Source: Sva-07 sp963717385 | GTDB lineage: Bacteria > Actinomycetota > Acidimicrobiia > Acidimicrobiales > Ilumatobacteraceae | DNA: 64,000 bases | Assembly: GCA_963717385.1 (NCBI GenBank) | Contig: CAVQWE010000003.1 | Coordinates: forward strand, 124,001-188,000 | Direction of reading: 5' to 3' | Part shown: one piece after another, positions 25,895 to 34,894 of the stretch | Numbering within the stretch: position 1 is the first letter of the stretch | Layout of the letters: each line of letters starts with the position of its first letter | Translations under genes and position numbers: made by a program | The notes under the pieces: model-generated | The model's database searches: none | Told to the model about the DNA's origin: nothing | What the model saw: the letters and a program-made list of their open reading frames with translations, nothing else

Positions 25895-26839
25895 TCACTG
25901 GCTGGTGTGGAGGTCGTCGTTGAGGGCGCCCCAGCTGCCGAGGCGGGCGCGGGCGACGACCTTGCCGCTCTGGCCGTCGCGGATGAACATCATCCGGTCC
26001 TGGCCGCTCAGCTCGCGGGCCTTCACGACGCCCTGGGGCGTGAGCACCGGCGTACTCGCCGTCACGTACAACCCTGCCTCGACCACGCAGTCGTCGCCCA
26101 AGCTGATGCCGATGCCGGCGTTGGCGCCGAGCAGGCAGCGCTCGCCGATCGTGATCTGCTCGGTGCCACCGCCCGACAGCGTGCCCTGAATCGACGAGCC
26201 GCCGCCGATGTCGCTGCCGTCGCCGACGATCACGCCAGCGGTGATGCGGCCCTCGACCATCGACACGCCGAGCGTGCCGGCATTGAAGTTGCAGAACCCC
26301 TCGTGCATCACCGTGGTGCCCTCGGCCAGGTGAGCGCCCAAGCGCACACGGTCGGCGTCGGCGATGCGCACGCCCGACGGGATCACGTAGTCGGTCATTC
26401 GCGGGAACTTGTCGAGCCCGTGCACCGAGATCACGCGACCCTCCTGGCGCAGACGCATCCGGACATCGTCGATCTCCGACACGGCGACCGGGCCGATGCT
26501 GGTCCACGCCACGTTGGTCAACGCCCCGAACAACCCATCGAGATTCAGCGTCCGCGGCGCCGCCAAGCGATGCGACAGCAGGTGGAGCCGCAGGTAGCCA
26601 TCCGACGCCGACGCGGGTGCCTCGTCGACGTCGATCGTCAACCGCACCGGACGAATCGTGACGTTGCGCACCTCGTCGGTGGTGTCGCGCATGCCGAGCT
26701 GCGACTCGATCTCGTCGGTCGGGCAGTCGTCGTCGCCGAACTCGCCCCAGCCCAGCCACCGATACCAGGTGTCGAGCACCGAGCCGTCAGCAGCGATCGT
26801 TGCGAGGCCTGCGCCCCATGCCATCCGTGTCATTGCCAT
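25895..26839 (-). CDS. dapD: Tetrahydrodipicolinate N-succinyltransferase
   Basis: The enzyme transfers succinyl from succinyl-CoA in the lysine/diaminopimelate pathway, supplying peptidoglycan cross-links. The 314-residue length and N-terminal domain fit the actinobacterial type. The left-handed beta-helix is visible as hexapeptide turns (GVRIADADRVRLGAHLAEGT, TAGVIVGDGSDIGGGSSIQG), and MVEGRITAGV carries the active glutamate region. Its start overlaps the lysS stop by 10 bp, so lysS and dapD form one unit that joins lysine charging to lysine/DAP synthesis. Confidence 0.93.
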   Translation of the reverse strand: MAMTRMAWGAGLATIAADGSVLDTWYRWLGWGEFGDDDCPTDEIESQLGMRDTTDEVRNVTIRPVRLTIDVDEAPASASDGYLRLHLLSHRLAAPRTLNLDGLFGALTNVAWTSIGPVAVSEIDDVRMRLRQEGRVISVHGLDKFPRMTDYVIPSGVRIADADRVRLGAHLAEGTTVMHEGFCNFNAGTLGVSMVEGRITAGVIVGDGSDIGGGSSIQGTLSGGGTEQITIGERCLLGANAGIGISLGDDCVVEAGLYVTASTPVLTPQGVVKARELSGQDRMMFIRDGQSGKVVARARLGSWGALNDDLHTSQ

Positions 26840-28374
26840 ACCTCAGGTCGCAGTGTCGGGAACAGAATCACTTCTTTGATCGAGTCGACCCCGGCCAACA
26901 GCATGGCCACACGATCCATGCCGATGCCCAACCCTCCGGTTGGCGGCATGCCGTACTCGAGCGCTCGGATGTAGTCCTCGTCGACACCGGTCGCCTCGGC
27001 GTCACCCGCCTCCTTGGCCGCCTGCTCGTCTTCGAACCGGGCACGCTGCTCGACCGGATCGTTGAGCTCGGAGTATCCGTTGCCCAACTCGCGCGAGTCG
27101 ACGAAGATCTCGAACCGCTCGGTGAGCCACGGATCGTCGCGATCGACACGCGCCAGCGGCGAGATCTCGGTCGGGTGGCCGGTGACGAACGTGGGGCGAA
27201 CGATGTCGGCCTCGCACAGCGCCTCGAACAGTTCCTCGACCAGCTTGCCTCCACCCCAACGTGCCTCCCAGCGCACATCGTGCTCGTCGGCGAGCGCCCG
27301 CAAGTCGTCGATCGGCTGACTCGGATGCACCGGGCGGCCGATCTTGTCGGACACCGCATCGACCATGCGGACACGCGGCCATGGCTCGGCCAGGTCGAAC
27401 GTTTCGCCCCGAATCTCCAGCATCGTCGTGCCGATCGCGTCCCGCGCCGCCTGGGTCACCAGCACTTCGCTGATGTCCATCACGTCGTTCCAGTCGCCGA
27501 ACGCCTGGTAGAGCTCGATCATCGTGAACTCGGGGTTGTGGCGGGTCGACACACCTTCGTTGCGGAAGATCCGTCCGATTTCGTACACCCGCTCCATGCC
27601 ACCGACGATCAGCCGCTTGAGGTGCAGTTCCAGCGCGATCCGCAGGTACAGCGGCATGTCGAGCGCGTTGTGGTGTGTGGTGAAGGGGCGCGCATGGGCG
27701 CCGCCCGCCTCGGCGTGCAGCACCGGCGTTTCGACCTCGATGAAGCCGCGTTCGTGCAGCGTGCGGCGAAAGCTCGACACGATCTCGTGGCGGATCTCGA
27801 ACGCCCGCTGTGCCTCGGGATTGACGATCAGGTCGGCGTAACGCTGGCGGAATCGGGTGTCGACATCGGTGAGGCCGTGCCACTTGTCCGGCAGCGGCCG
27901 GACCGCTTTGGCCAGCAGCTGGACCGATTCGGGTTTGACCGACAGCTCGCCCTTGCGGGTGGTCATCACCGTGCCGTGCACGCCCACCCAGTCGCCCAGA
28001 TCGAGTCGCTTGATGGCAGCGAACGCGTCGTCGCCGACCACCGCCTTGGAGATGAAGAGCTGGAGATCGCCGGTGCGATCGCGGAGCGTGGCGAACACGA
28101 GCTTGCCCGAATCGCGCATCAGCATGATCCGACCGGCAATCGAGGTGGCGTCGTCGGTTTCGGTGCCCGGCTCGAGTTCGCCCCACCCAGCGCGAACATC
28201 GGCGACGGTGTGGGTGCGGTCGAATCGGTACGGATACGGAGCGACACCTTCGGCGCGAAGGTCGTCGAGTTGTGCCAGGCGACGCGCCTTCTCGGCAGTC
28301 AGTCCGCTCCCGGTGGGGGAGGCGTCGTCGGGCTCCTCGATGGGGCGGTCGGGGTGTGGATCGTCGGTACTCAC
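26830..28374 (-). CDS. lysS: Lysyl-tRNA synthetase, class II
   Basis: The 514-residue enzyme charges tRNA-Lys. An N-terminal OB-fold anticodon domain (SIAGRIMLMRDSGKLVFATL) leads to the class-II core: motif 1 around RHEIVSSFRRTLHERGFIEV, motif 2 in FRNEGVSTRHNPEFTMIE, and motif 3 GLGIGMDRVAML. About 30 Pro/Asp-rich residues precede the OB fold. The GTG at 28374 follows TACCGT at 9 nt and avoids an upstream stretch antisense to the next gene. Divergent from the carboxypeptidase gene. Confidence 0.95.
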   Translation of the reverse strand: MSTDDPHPDRPIEEPDDASPTGSGLTAEKARRLAQLDDLRAEGVAPYPYRFDRTHTVADVRAGWGELEPGTETDDATSIAGRIMLMRDSGKLVFATLRDRTGDLQLFISKAVVGDDAFAAIKRLDLGDWVGVHGTVMTTRKGELSVKPESVQLLAKAVRPLPDKWHGLTDVDTRFRQRYADLIVNPEAQRAFEIRHEIVSSFRRTLHERGFIEVETPVLHAEAGGAHARPFTTHHNALDMPLYLRIALELHLKRLIVGGMERVYEIGRIFRNEGVSTRHNPEFTMIELYQAFGDWNDVMDISEVLVTQAARDAIGTTMLEIRGETFDLAEPWPRVRMVDAVSDKIGRPVHPSQPIDDLRALADEHDVRWEARWGGGKLVEELFEALCEADIVRPTFVTGHPTEISPLARVDRDDPWLTERFEIFVDSRELGNGYSELNDPVEQRARFEDEQAAKEAGDAEATGVDEDYIRALEYGMPPTGGLGIGMDRVAMLLAGVDSIKEVILFPTLRPEVWQ

Positions 28375-28383
28375 GGTCCCCCG

Positions 28384-28389
28384 ACGGTA
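28384..28389 (-). promoter_or_regulatory. -10 box of lysS-dapD
   Basis: TACCGT on the minus strand, 9 nt before the lysS GTG. Confidence 0.45.
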
Positions 28390-28454
28390 TCGAAACGATC
28401 GGACCGCCACGCGTTCGGTTCCGGCCCTGGCGTCCGATCGACCGCAGGACAACG

Positions 28455-28460
28455 TACTCT
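28455..28460 (+). promoter_or_regulatory. -10 box of the carboxypeptidase-lpdA unit
   Basis: TACTCT, 7 nt before the GTG at 28468; leaderless layout. Confidence 0.5.
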
Positions 28461-28467
28461 GGACATC

Positions 28468-29811
28468 GTGCGTGCACCGACCAAAATCGCCGTAGCCGGG
28501 CTGCTCGTTCTCGGGATCGGGCTTCCGGTCGCTGCGATCGCCGCCACACAGCCGATCGACCGACCGGCCACAGCGGTCCGTCAGGCGGTGCCGGTCGGCT
28601 CGGTCGCCACCGACGTGGTCACCATCTACAACTCGGGAGCGCTGCGCAGCGACGTGGCCGAACGGGCCGCCAGTGCAGCACGCGCAGCGGGAGCATCGCT
28701 GTCCGTCGGGCGGTCGGCGAGCGTCGGTATGACCGGTCTGTACCGGGGTCAGAGCGCAGTGCAGTTGCCCCCGGCCGGTTTTGCGTTCCCGATGGGAGCC
28801 ACCGTGCTCGCCAGCGAGGCGGTCGCCCAGACAATGGGTCGTGATGTTGCGTCGGCGCTCGCTTCCGACGCCGTGGTGATGGGGCAGGTGTCAGCGGGAC
28901 TCCGTGGTGCCCGCGCCGGCGACACCGTGGTACTCACGTCGGCGTGGGGTGGGGCAGTGCGCTTGCGGATCGCTGCTGTGCTGCCCCCCGAGCGTGTTGG
29001 TGGCGCAGAACTCCTGATGTCGACCAGCGCAGCAGAACGACTCGGGATCAACCGACTGAGCCGGGTCGTCATGTGGGGCTTCACCTCGCGACAAGCGATC
29101 GACTCGGCGATGTCGTCCAACGGGCTCGTCTCGACGTCGATCCGTATCCGGCGAAGCTGGGACCCCGCCGACCCCGACGACACGATCGGTATGGCCGAGA
29201 CCAAAGCGGCACTCGGTGAGTTCGCGTACCGGCTGAACGCCAACGGTTCGGTCAGCCAGGACGCTGCATGGGTGGCAGCGTCGTTGCCGTCGGGGCGCGA
29301 ATTGTTGAACGGGTCGATCCCGATTCGGGCCCGGTGTCACAACGTCGTCAAGCCCGCCATCCAGGCGGCCCTCGCCGAGATCGCAGCTGCCGGTCTGGGC
29401 GGCACGATCAACGTCGGCGACGCCAACCTCGCCGGCGGTTGCCACGTCGCCCGGTTCAACCGGCTCACCCCGGACAGTGCGCTGGGATTCCTGTCGCGGC
29501 ACTCGTGGGGCATGGCCATCGACACCAACACCCGCGGTTCCTGCCAAGGTTGCGCCCCACCCGACTTCGCCACCCGTGCAGGCGGCTGCCGCGCCGTACA
29601 GATCTTCCGCAAGCACGGCTTTGCCTGGGGTGGGAACTTCCTCACTCCCGACGGCATGCACTTCGAATGGGTCGGCGAACGCCGCGATCTCCTGGCCTAT
29701 CCGTCGCGGTATTGCCCGAACGTGGCAACCGGAGCGCTCACTCTCGACAACGCCGAGGCCGGCCAGTCGCGGTTGTACGCAGACGACGGACTCTTCGTCG
29801 GGGAACACTGA
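28468..29811 (+). CDS. M15-type D,D-carboxypeptidase domain protein (secreted)
   Basis: A 447-residue protein with an N-terminal signal or anchor (TKIAVAGLLVLGIGLPVAAI), an Ala/Val-rich middle region of about 220 residues unlike any family I know, and a C-terminal VanY-like peptidase. The zinc ligands lie in SRHSWGMAIDTN (His and Asp) and GMHFEW (His, with the catalytic Glu). The enzyme should trim peptidoglycan stem peptides outside the membrane. The frame is open about 1.7 kb upstream over lysS antisense; GTG 28468 after TACTCT is the start. Its stop overlaps lpdA by one base. Confidence 0.87.
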   Translation: MRAPTKIAVAGLLVLGIGLPVAAIAATQPIDRPATAVRQAVPVGSVATDVVTIYNSGALRSDVAERAASAARAAGASLSVGRSASVGMTGLYRGQSAVQLPPAGFAFPMGATVLASEAVAQTMGRDVASALASDAVVMGQVSAGLRGARAGDTVVLTSAWGGAVRLRIAAVLPPERVGGAELLMSTSAAERLGINRLSRVVMWGFTSRQAIDSAMSSNGLVSTSIRIRRSWDPADPDDTIGMAETKAALGEFAYRLNANGSVSQDAAWVAASLPSGRELLNGSIPIRARCHNVVKPAIQAALAEIAAAGLGGTINVGDANLAGGCHVARFNRLTPDSALGFLSRHSWGMAIDTNTRGSCQGCAPPDFATRAGGCRAVQIFRKHGFAWGGNFLTPDGMHFEWVGERRDLLAYPSRYCPNVATGALTLDNAEAGQSRLYADDGLFVGEH

Positions 29812-31172
29812 TGGTCACACGATTCCTGATCATCGGCGGGGGACCAGCCGGCAACATTGCAGCAACCACTGCCGCCCGACTCGGCGCCGACGTCGTGATG
29901 GTCGAGCGTGACGTGGTGGGCGGCGCCGCCCACCTGTGGGACTGCATCCCGTCGAAGTCGATGATCGCCACGGGCCGGGCGATCAGCCGAACCCGAGCCA
30001 TTGGAGGCATGGGCCTCGCCACGGTCGACACGGCGGTCGACGTCGGCACCTTGACCGACCGCATCGAACGAGTGAAGAACACGATGAGCGGCAACACCAG
30101 CCGACTTCTCGAGAGCCAAGGCGTTCGCATCGTTGCTGGCACTGGACGGTTCACGGGGCCGCACACGGCCGAGATCACCGGTCCCGATGGCACCGAGACG
30201 GTCGAGTTCGACGCTGCGTTGGTCTCGACGGGCTCACGACCGCGCATCCCCGATTGGTGTCAGCCCGATGGCGACCGGATCCTCACGACACGCGACTGCT
30301 ATCCCCCGAAGATCTTTCCCGAGAGCATCACCGTCGTCGGTTCCGGCGTCACCGGCGTCGAGTTCGTGCACATGTTCTCGTCGTTCGGCTCGAAGGTGAC
30401 CCTGGTGGTCAGCCGCCAGCAGGTGCTGCCCGGCAAGGACCCCGAGGTGGCAGCCGTGCTCGAAGAAGAGTTCATGCGCCGCGGTGTGAAGTTGTTGATG
30501 GGGGCGCGGGCTCAAGGAATCGAGCGAACCGACGACGACGTGACCGTGAGGTGCGACGACGGCCGTTCGGTCACGTCCACCCACGCTGTGCTCGCCATCG
30601 GATCGATCCCGAACACCGAAGACGTCGGCCTCGATGCTGCCGGGGTGGCAGTCAACGACTGGGGCTACGTCGACATCAACCAGCACTGCGTCACCAACGT
30701 CGAGCACATCTACGCCGCTGGCGACATCAGCGGCAAGCTGCCGCTGTCGTCGGTGGCGTCGATGCAGGGCCGCAAGATCGCCGAACACATCATGGGCGGC
30801 CACACTCGCAGCCACCGCCATCTCGACTACGACAAGGCAGCCTCCGCGATCTTCACCGAACCAGAGATCGCCGACGTCGGGTTGGCAGAAGCCGAGGCGT
30901 TCAGTTCCGGCCGCAAGATCCGCGTCACCAAGGTGCCCTTCTCGTCGACCGCGAAGGCGATGATCAACAACGACACCAAGGGGTTCGTCAAGATCATCTC
31001 CGACCCTGCCACCGGCGAGGTGTTGGGCGGCTCGATCGTCGGACGTCAGGCAGCCGAGTTGATCTCGGTGATCGCGGTCGCGGTCACGGCGGGGCTCACG
31101 GTGACCGATCTGGCCGAGAGCATCCTGGTGCACCCCGCGTTGAGCGAAGCGCTCTCCGAAGCCGCCGAGTAG
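29811..31172 (+). CDS. LpdA-type NAD(P)H flavoprotein (quinone reductase-like)
   Basis: A 453-residue two-dinucleotide-fold flavoprotein: FAD site GGGPAGNIAATTAARLGA, NAD(P) site VVGSGVTGVEFVHMF, third FAD contact YAAGDISGK, and a dimerisation domain. The redox disulfide loop of lipoamide dehydrogenases (CxxxxC) is replaced by GGAAHLWDCIPSK, keeping only the second cysteine. Mycobacterial LpdA (Rv3303c) has the same change and reduces quinones rather than lipoamide. The C-terminal HP dyad seems to survive as VHPAL. It overlaps the carboxypeptidase gene by one base. Confidence 0.85.
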   Translation: MVTRFLIIGGGPAGNIAATTAARLGADVVMVERDVVGGAAHLWDCIPSKSMIATGRAISRTRAIGGMGLATVDTAVDVGTLTDRIERVKNTMSGNTSRLLESQGVRIVAGTGRFTGPHTAEITGPDGTETVEFDAALVSTGSRPRIPDWCQPDGDRILTTRDCYPPKIFPESITVVGSGVTGVEFVHMFSSFGSKVTLVVSRQQVLPGKDPEVAAVLEEEFMRRGVKLLMGARAQGIERTDDDVTVRCDDGRSVTSTHAVLAIGSIPNTEDVGLDAAGVAVNDWGYVDINQHCVTNVEHIYAAGDISGKLPLSSVASMQGRKIAEHIMGGHTRSHRHLDYDKAASAIFTEPEIADVGLAEAEAFSSGRKIRVTKVPFSSTAKAMINNDTKGFVKIISDPATGEVLGGSIVGRQAAELISVIAVAVTAGLTVTDLAESILVHPALSEALSEAAE

Positions 31173-31176
31173 TTGC

Positions 31177-31194
31177 GGAGGGGCAGCCCCCTCC
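31177..31194. terminator. Hairpin between convergent lpdA and carboxylase genes
   Basis: GGAGGGG (31177-31183) and CCCCTCC (31188-31194) form a 7-bp stem with a 4-nt loop, followed by the pyrimidine-rich ATCTTCTCTATTC. This is the best terminator shape in the window and fits the plus-strand unit. Confidence 0.65.
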
Positions 31195-31201
31195 ATCTTC
31201 T

Positions 31202-32972
31202 CTATTCGATCAGGGCGAGGATGTCGCCACCGCCGACCGTGTCGCCAGCTGCGACCTTGATCTCTTTGACGGTGCCTGCCTTCTCGGCGTTGATCTGGTT
31301 CTCCATCTTCATCGCCTCGAGCACCACGATGCCGGCGCCGACCTCGACGGCTTGACCGACCTCGACGAGCACCTTCACGATCGTTCCCTGCATTGGTGCT
31401 TCGACCGAGCCAGAAGCGATCGCACCGCCGCCGCCGCCGGAACTGTGCTTCTTCTTCTTGGCCACCGGTGCACCGGCGACCGCGACGGCGGGGCTCTCGG
31501 GCACCCACATGTTGACGTCGAAGCGCTTCCCGTTGACCTCGACCGTGGTCGAACGCTTCACCATCGGCTCGGCGTCGGCGTCCTGCTCGGGTGCGGTGCT
31601 CTCGGCCTTGCCGCCGATCCCGGTGAGGTCGAGCACTTCTTCGACCCACTTGGTCGAGTGGGTGACCGCTGCGAAGTCCGGATGCTTGAGGATTGCCAGG
31701 TCGGCCGGAATCGTCGTGGCAACGCCTTCGACGACGAGCTCGTCGAGCGCCCGGATGGTGCGAGCGATCGCCACGTCACGATCACGACCCCACACCACCA
31801 ACTTGCCGACGAGGTTGTCGTAGTACTGGCTGATCTCGTCGCCCGACAGGTAGCCGGTGTCGAAGCGCACACCGAACCCGTCCGGCGGCACGAGCTTGGT
31901 GATCGGGCCGGGTGACGGCAGGAACTTGCCTTCGGCGACGTCTTCGGCGTTGATGCGGATCTCGATCGAGTGCCCACGGCGAGCAGGCGTCGACCTCGGC
32001 CTGGGTCATCGGGAGTTCCTCGCCGGCGGCGACGCGGATCTGCCACTCGACGAGGTCGATGTCGGTGATCATCTCGCTGACCGGGTGCTCGACCTGGAGG
32101 CGGGTGTTCATCTCGAGGAAGAAGAAGTCGCCGTCCTGGAAGATGAATTCGACGGTGCCGGCGCCGTAGTAGCCGACCGCCTTTGCGGCCTTGACGGCGG
32201 CTTCGCCCATCGCCTGCTCGACGCCCTCGGGCAGGTTCGGAGCCGGAGCTTCCTCGACGAGCTTCTGGTGACGGCGCTGTGCCGAGCAGTCACGCGACGA
32301 GATCCACACGCAGTTGCCGTGCTTGTCGCCGACCAACTGGATCTCGACATGGCGAGGCCAGGTGAGGTACCGCTCGACGTACACCTCGTCACGACCGAAG
32401 AACGCTTTGGCCTCGCGCTGTGCGCTCGCCATGGCGTCGTCGACATCGGCTTCGGACTGCACGACCTTCATGCCGCGCCCGCCGCCACCGAAGGCGGCCT
32501 TGATGCACACCGGCCATCCGAATTCGTTGCCGAACGCCTTGATCTCATCGGGGCCCTGTGCGAACTCGGTGGTACCGGGCACCACGGGTGCGCCGCCGCG
32601 AATGGCCGCCAGGCGGCTCGACACCTTGTCGGACATCTCGTCCATGGCGGTCGCAGGCGGGCCGATGAACTCGACACCGATCTCGGCGATCGCGCGGGCG
32701 AAGTCGGCGTTCTCGGAGAAGAACCCGTAGCCGGGATGCACCGAGTCGGCACCGCTCTGCTTGATCACATCGAGCATGACCTCGGTGTTGATGTAGCTCT
32801 CGGCGGCGGTCTGGCCACCCAGCGCATACGCCTCGTCGGCAAGTCGGACGTGCAGCGAATCGCGGTCGAGTTCGGAGTACACCGCCACCGTGGGGATACC
32901 CATCTCTCGGGCGGCGCGGATGACTCGGACGGCGATTTCGCCACGGTTGGCGATCAGGATCTTCTTGAGCAC
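31202..32972 (-). CDS. Acyl-CoA carboxylase alpha chain, biotin carboxylase + BCCP (frame break near 31985)
   Basis: The alpha chain carboxylates its own biotin with ATP and bicarbonate for acetyl- or propionyl-CoA carboxylation. From the N-terminus: LKKILIANRGEIAVRVIRAA, the ATP-grasp loop AAFGGGGRGMKVV, MNTRLQVEHPVSE, then after a break GHSIEIRINAED, a linker, and the biotinyl domain with VLEAMKMEN. One base near 31985 separates the halves; adding it restores the chain, about 590 residues, the size of AccA-type chains. GTG 32972 follows TACATT at 7 nt. The biotin ligase that modifies it is the divergent neighbour. Confidence 0.9.
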
Positions 32973-32979
32973 GAGTGCC

Positions 32980-32985
32980 AATGTA
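32980..32985 (-). promoter_or_regulatory. -10 box of the carboxylase alpha-chain gene
   Basis: TACATT on the minus strand, 7 nt before the GTG at 32972, in a 19-bp divergent gap shared with birA. Confidence 0.5.
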
Positions 32986-32991
32986 GGGGCC

Positions 32992-33790
32992 GTGACCGCT
33001 GACGGAGACATCTGGGGTTCGATGTCGTGGCCGACCGGCTGGGACGTGCGCCACGTCACCGAGACGGGAAGCACGAATGCCGACCTGATCGCTGCGGTCG
33101 TTGCAGGCACTGCTTCGCATCGGACCGTGCTCGCCACCGACCACCAAACTGCCGGAAGGGGGCGCCTCGATCGTCGCTGGGATGCCCCTCCTGGCACCAA
33201 TCTGCTGGTGTCGATCGTCATTGCACCCGTTCCGGCGGTTCCGGCCGAGGCGACGCACCGGGTCGGGCTTGCCGCGCTCGGCGCGGCGAGGAGGTTCGTC
33301 GACCCCGGTCGAGCATCGGAGGTGGGGCTCAAGTGGCCCAACGACGTCCTGCTCGGCGACCGCAAGCTGGCCGGCATCCTCGCCCAACGCGTCCCCGGTC
33401 GCGATGCCGTCGTCGTCGGATTGGGTCTCAACGTCGGGTGGGCCCCGCAGGGTGCCGCGTCCCTGGCACCCGAGGCATCCGGAGCCGGGGGGCCGGCGGG
33501 TCGGGTCGTGACGCCCGCCGACGTTCTCGCCGCGCTCTTGGAGGAGTTCACCGCCCTGCCGCTCGACATCGGCTCTGCACTACCGCAACGAGCTGATCAC
33601 GCTCGGTCGTTGGATTCGGGTCGAGCTGCCCGGTGCGGTCGAGGCGCTGTACGGTCTCGCCACCGACGTCGACAGCCAGGGCCGCCTCGTCGTGGTCGAC
33701 GACAGTGGGGTGCGCCACGACCTCGACGTCGGCGACATCGTGCACGTCCGAGCCACGACCGGGCCCGATGAAGTCGAGGGTTCGGTGTGA
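32992..33790 (+). CDS. birA: Biotin--[acetyl-CoA-carboxylase] ligase (frame break near 33574)
   Basis: The enzyme activates biotin to biotinyl-AMP and attaches it to the BCCP domain encoded next door. It shows VTETGSTNADLI, the loop GRGRLDRRWDAPPG, LKWPNDVLLGDRKLAGIL and GLGLNVG. There is no N-terminal DNA-binding domain, so it is a monofunctional ligase. Near 33574 one extra base breaks the frame; the C-terminal SH3-like domain then continues as LHYRNELITLGRWIRVELPG to a stop at 33790. GTG 32992 is only 19 bp from the divergent carboxylase start. Confidence 0.88.
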
Positions 33791-33837
33791 GACCGACTTC
33801 ACGGGCGAGGTGACGTAGCTGCTGGCGGGCGCACCAG

Positions 33838-33843
33838 TAGCGT
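33838..33843 (+). promoter_or_regulatory. -10 box of the LCP gene
   Basis: TAGCGT, 8 nt before the ATG at 33852. Confidence 0.5.
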
Positions 33844-33851
33844 TCGACGCC

Positions 33852-34853
33852 ATGGTCACCCCCGTCCGCCACCGTCGGCGAAGCTCCGCGCCGTTGGCGC
33901 TCGTGCTCGCCTTGATCGTTGGCGGGGTCGGTGCACTCGGGGTGATTCGAGCTGCCAATGCTCGGACGTCCGACATCGAACGAATCGACGGCCTCGAGCT
34001 CGTGCTCACCCCTCAGGACGGGCCGGCGCGCAACTATCTGCTGATCGGCTCCGACACCCGCGAGAACGCCGACCCGAGCCAGGCCGACTTCGGCGGGATC
34101 GGCGATGCCAACGAGATCACCGGGCGCCGATCCGACACGATCATGATCCTTCGCCAAGAAGCCGACGGCAACGGCGCCTCGATCGTGAGCCTGCCTCGTG
34201 ACCTGTGGATCGACATCGTCGGCCGTGACAATCCGGACCGCATCAACACCGCATACAGCGATGGCACCGACGTGTTGGCCTCGACGATCACCCAGGAGCT
34301 GGGGATCCCGATCAACCACGTGATCGACATCGACTTCAACGGGTTCAAGGACCTCGTCGACGCCGTCGGTGGCACCACGATCTGCTTCGAGTACCCGACG
34401 CGTGACAAGAACACCGGGCTCGATCAGCAGCCCGGTTGCCACGTGCTCGACGGCATCGCGTCGCTCCAGTACGCCCGTAGCCGCTACTTCGAAGAGTTCC
34501 GAGACGGCGAGTGGCAGACCGACCCCACGTCCGACCTCGGGCGCATCGTACGCCAACAGTCCTTCCTGCAGCAGACCGCCAACGGCACCATCGACCGCCT
34601 CCAATCCGATCCGTTCCTCGCCTCGGAGCTGATCAGCGCGGGCACGTCGGCGGTGCGCATGGACCCGGGCCTCGACCCGGTCGGCGCGGCCGGCACGCTG
34701 CGCAAGGCGTTCGGCCTGGGTCTGAACAAGTACCAGCTGCCGGTGTCGGGCGTGACCAAGAACGGCAATGCCGTGTTGGTCCTCGAACCCGGCGCCGAGC
34801 CGATTCTCGACTACTTCCGCGGTGTCGGCCCGCCGCCCCCCGTCGAGTCGTAG
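33852..34853 (+). CDS. LytR-CpsA-Psr family cell-wall glycopolymer ligase
   Basis: A 333-residue membrane-anchored protein: a basic N-terminus and one helix (LALVLALIVGGVGALGVI), then the LCP domain outside. Family marks are LLIGSDTRE, RRSDTIMILRQ, SLPRDLWIDI, and the DFNGFKDLVDAVGG segment with RSRYFEE later. LCP enzymes move lipid-linked glycopolymers onto peptidoglycan (arabinogalactan in mycobacteria, teichoic acids elsewhere). It opens the envelope region, directly before rmlA. Confidence 0.92.
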   Translation: MVTPVRHRRRSSAPLALVLALIVGGVGALGVIRAANARTSDIERIDGLELVLTPQDGPARNYLLIGSDTRENADPSQADFGGIGDANEITGRRSDTIMILRQEADGNGASIVSLPRDLWIDIVGRDNPDRINTAYSDGTDVLASTITQELGIPINHVIDIDFNGFKDLVDAVGGTTICFEYPTRDKNTGLDQQPGCHVLDGIASLQYARSRYFEEFRDGEWQTDPTSDLGRIVRQQSFLQQTANGTIDRLQSDPFLASELISAGTSAVRMDPGLDPVGAAGTLRKAFGLGLNKYQLPVSGVTKNGNAVLVLEPGAEPILDYFRGVGPPPPVES

Positions 34854-34878
34854 CCGGTAGCAACAGCCGAGCAGCACC

Positions 34879-34884
34879 TACACT
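34879..34884 (+). promoter_or_regulatory. -10 box of the rml operon
   Basis: TACACT, 10 nt before the rmlA ATG at 34895, within the 41-bp gap after the LCP gene. Confidence 0.45.
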
Positions 34885-34894
34885 CGCGTCGGTC

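Noticed and set aside
26800..28467. Upstream extension of the carboxypeptidase frame by about 550 codons
   Set aside because: It is antisense to lysS and has no homology-like text; the TACTCT box and signal peptide fix the start at 28468.
31960..32000. Programmed ribosomal frameshift in the carboxylase gene
   Set aside because: No slippery heptamer or downstream structure is evident, and the same kind of break occurs in many unrelated genes, so error is simpler.
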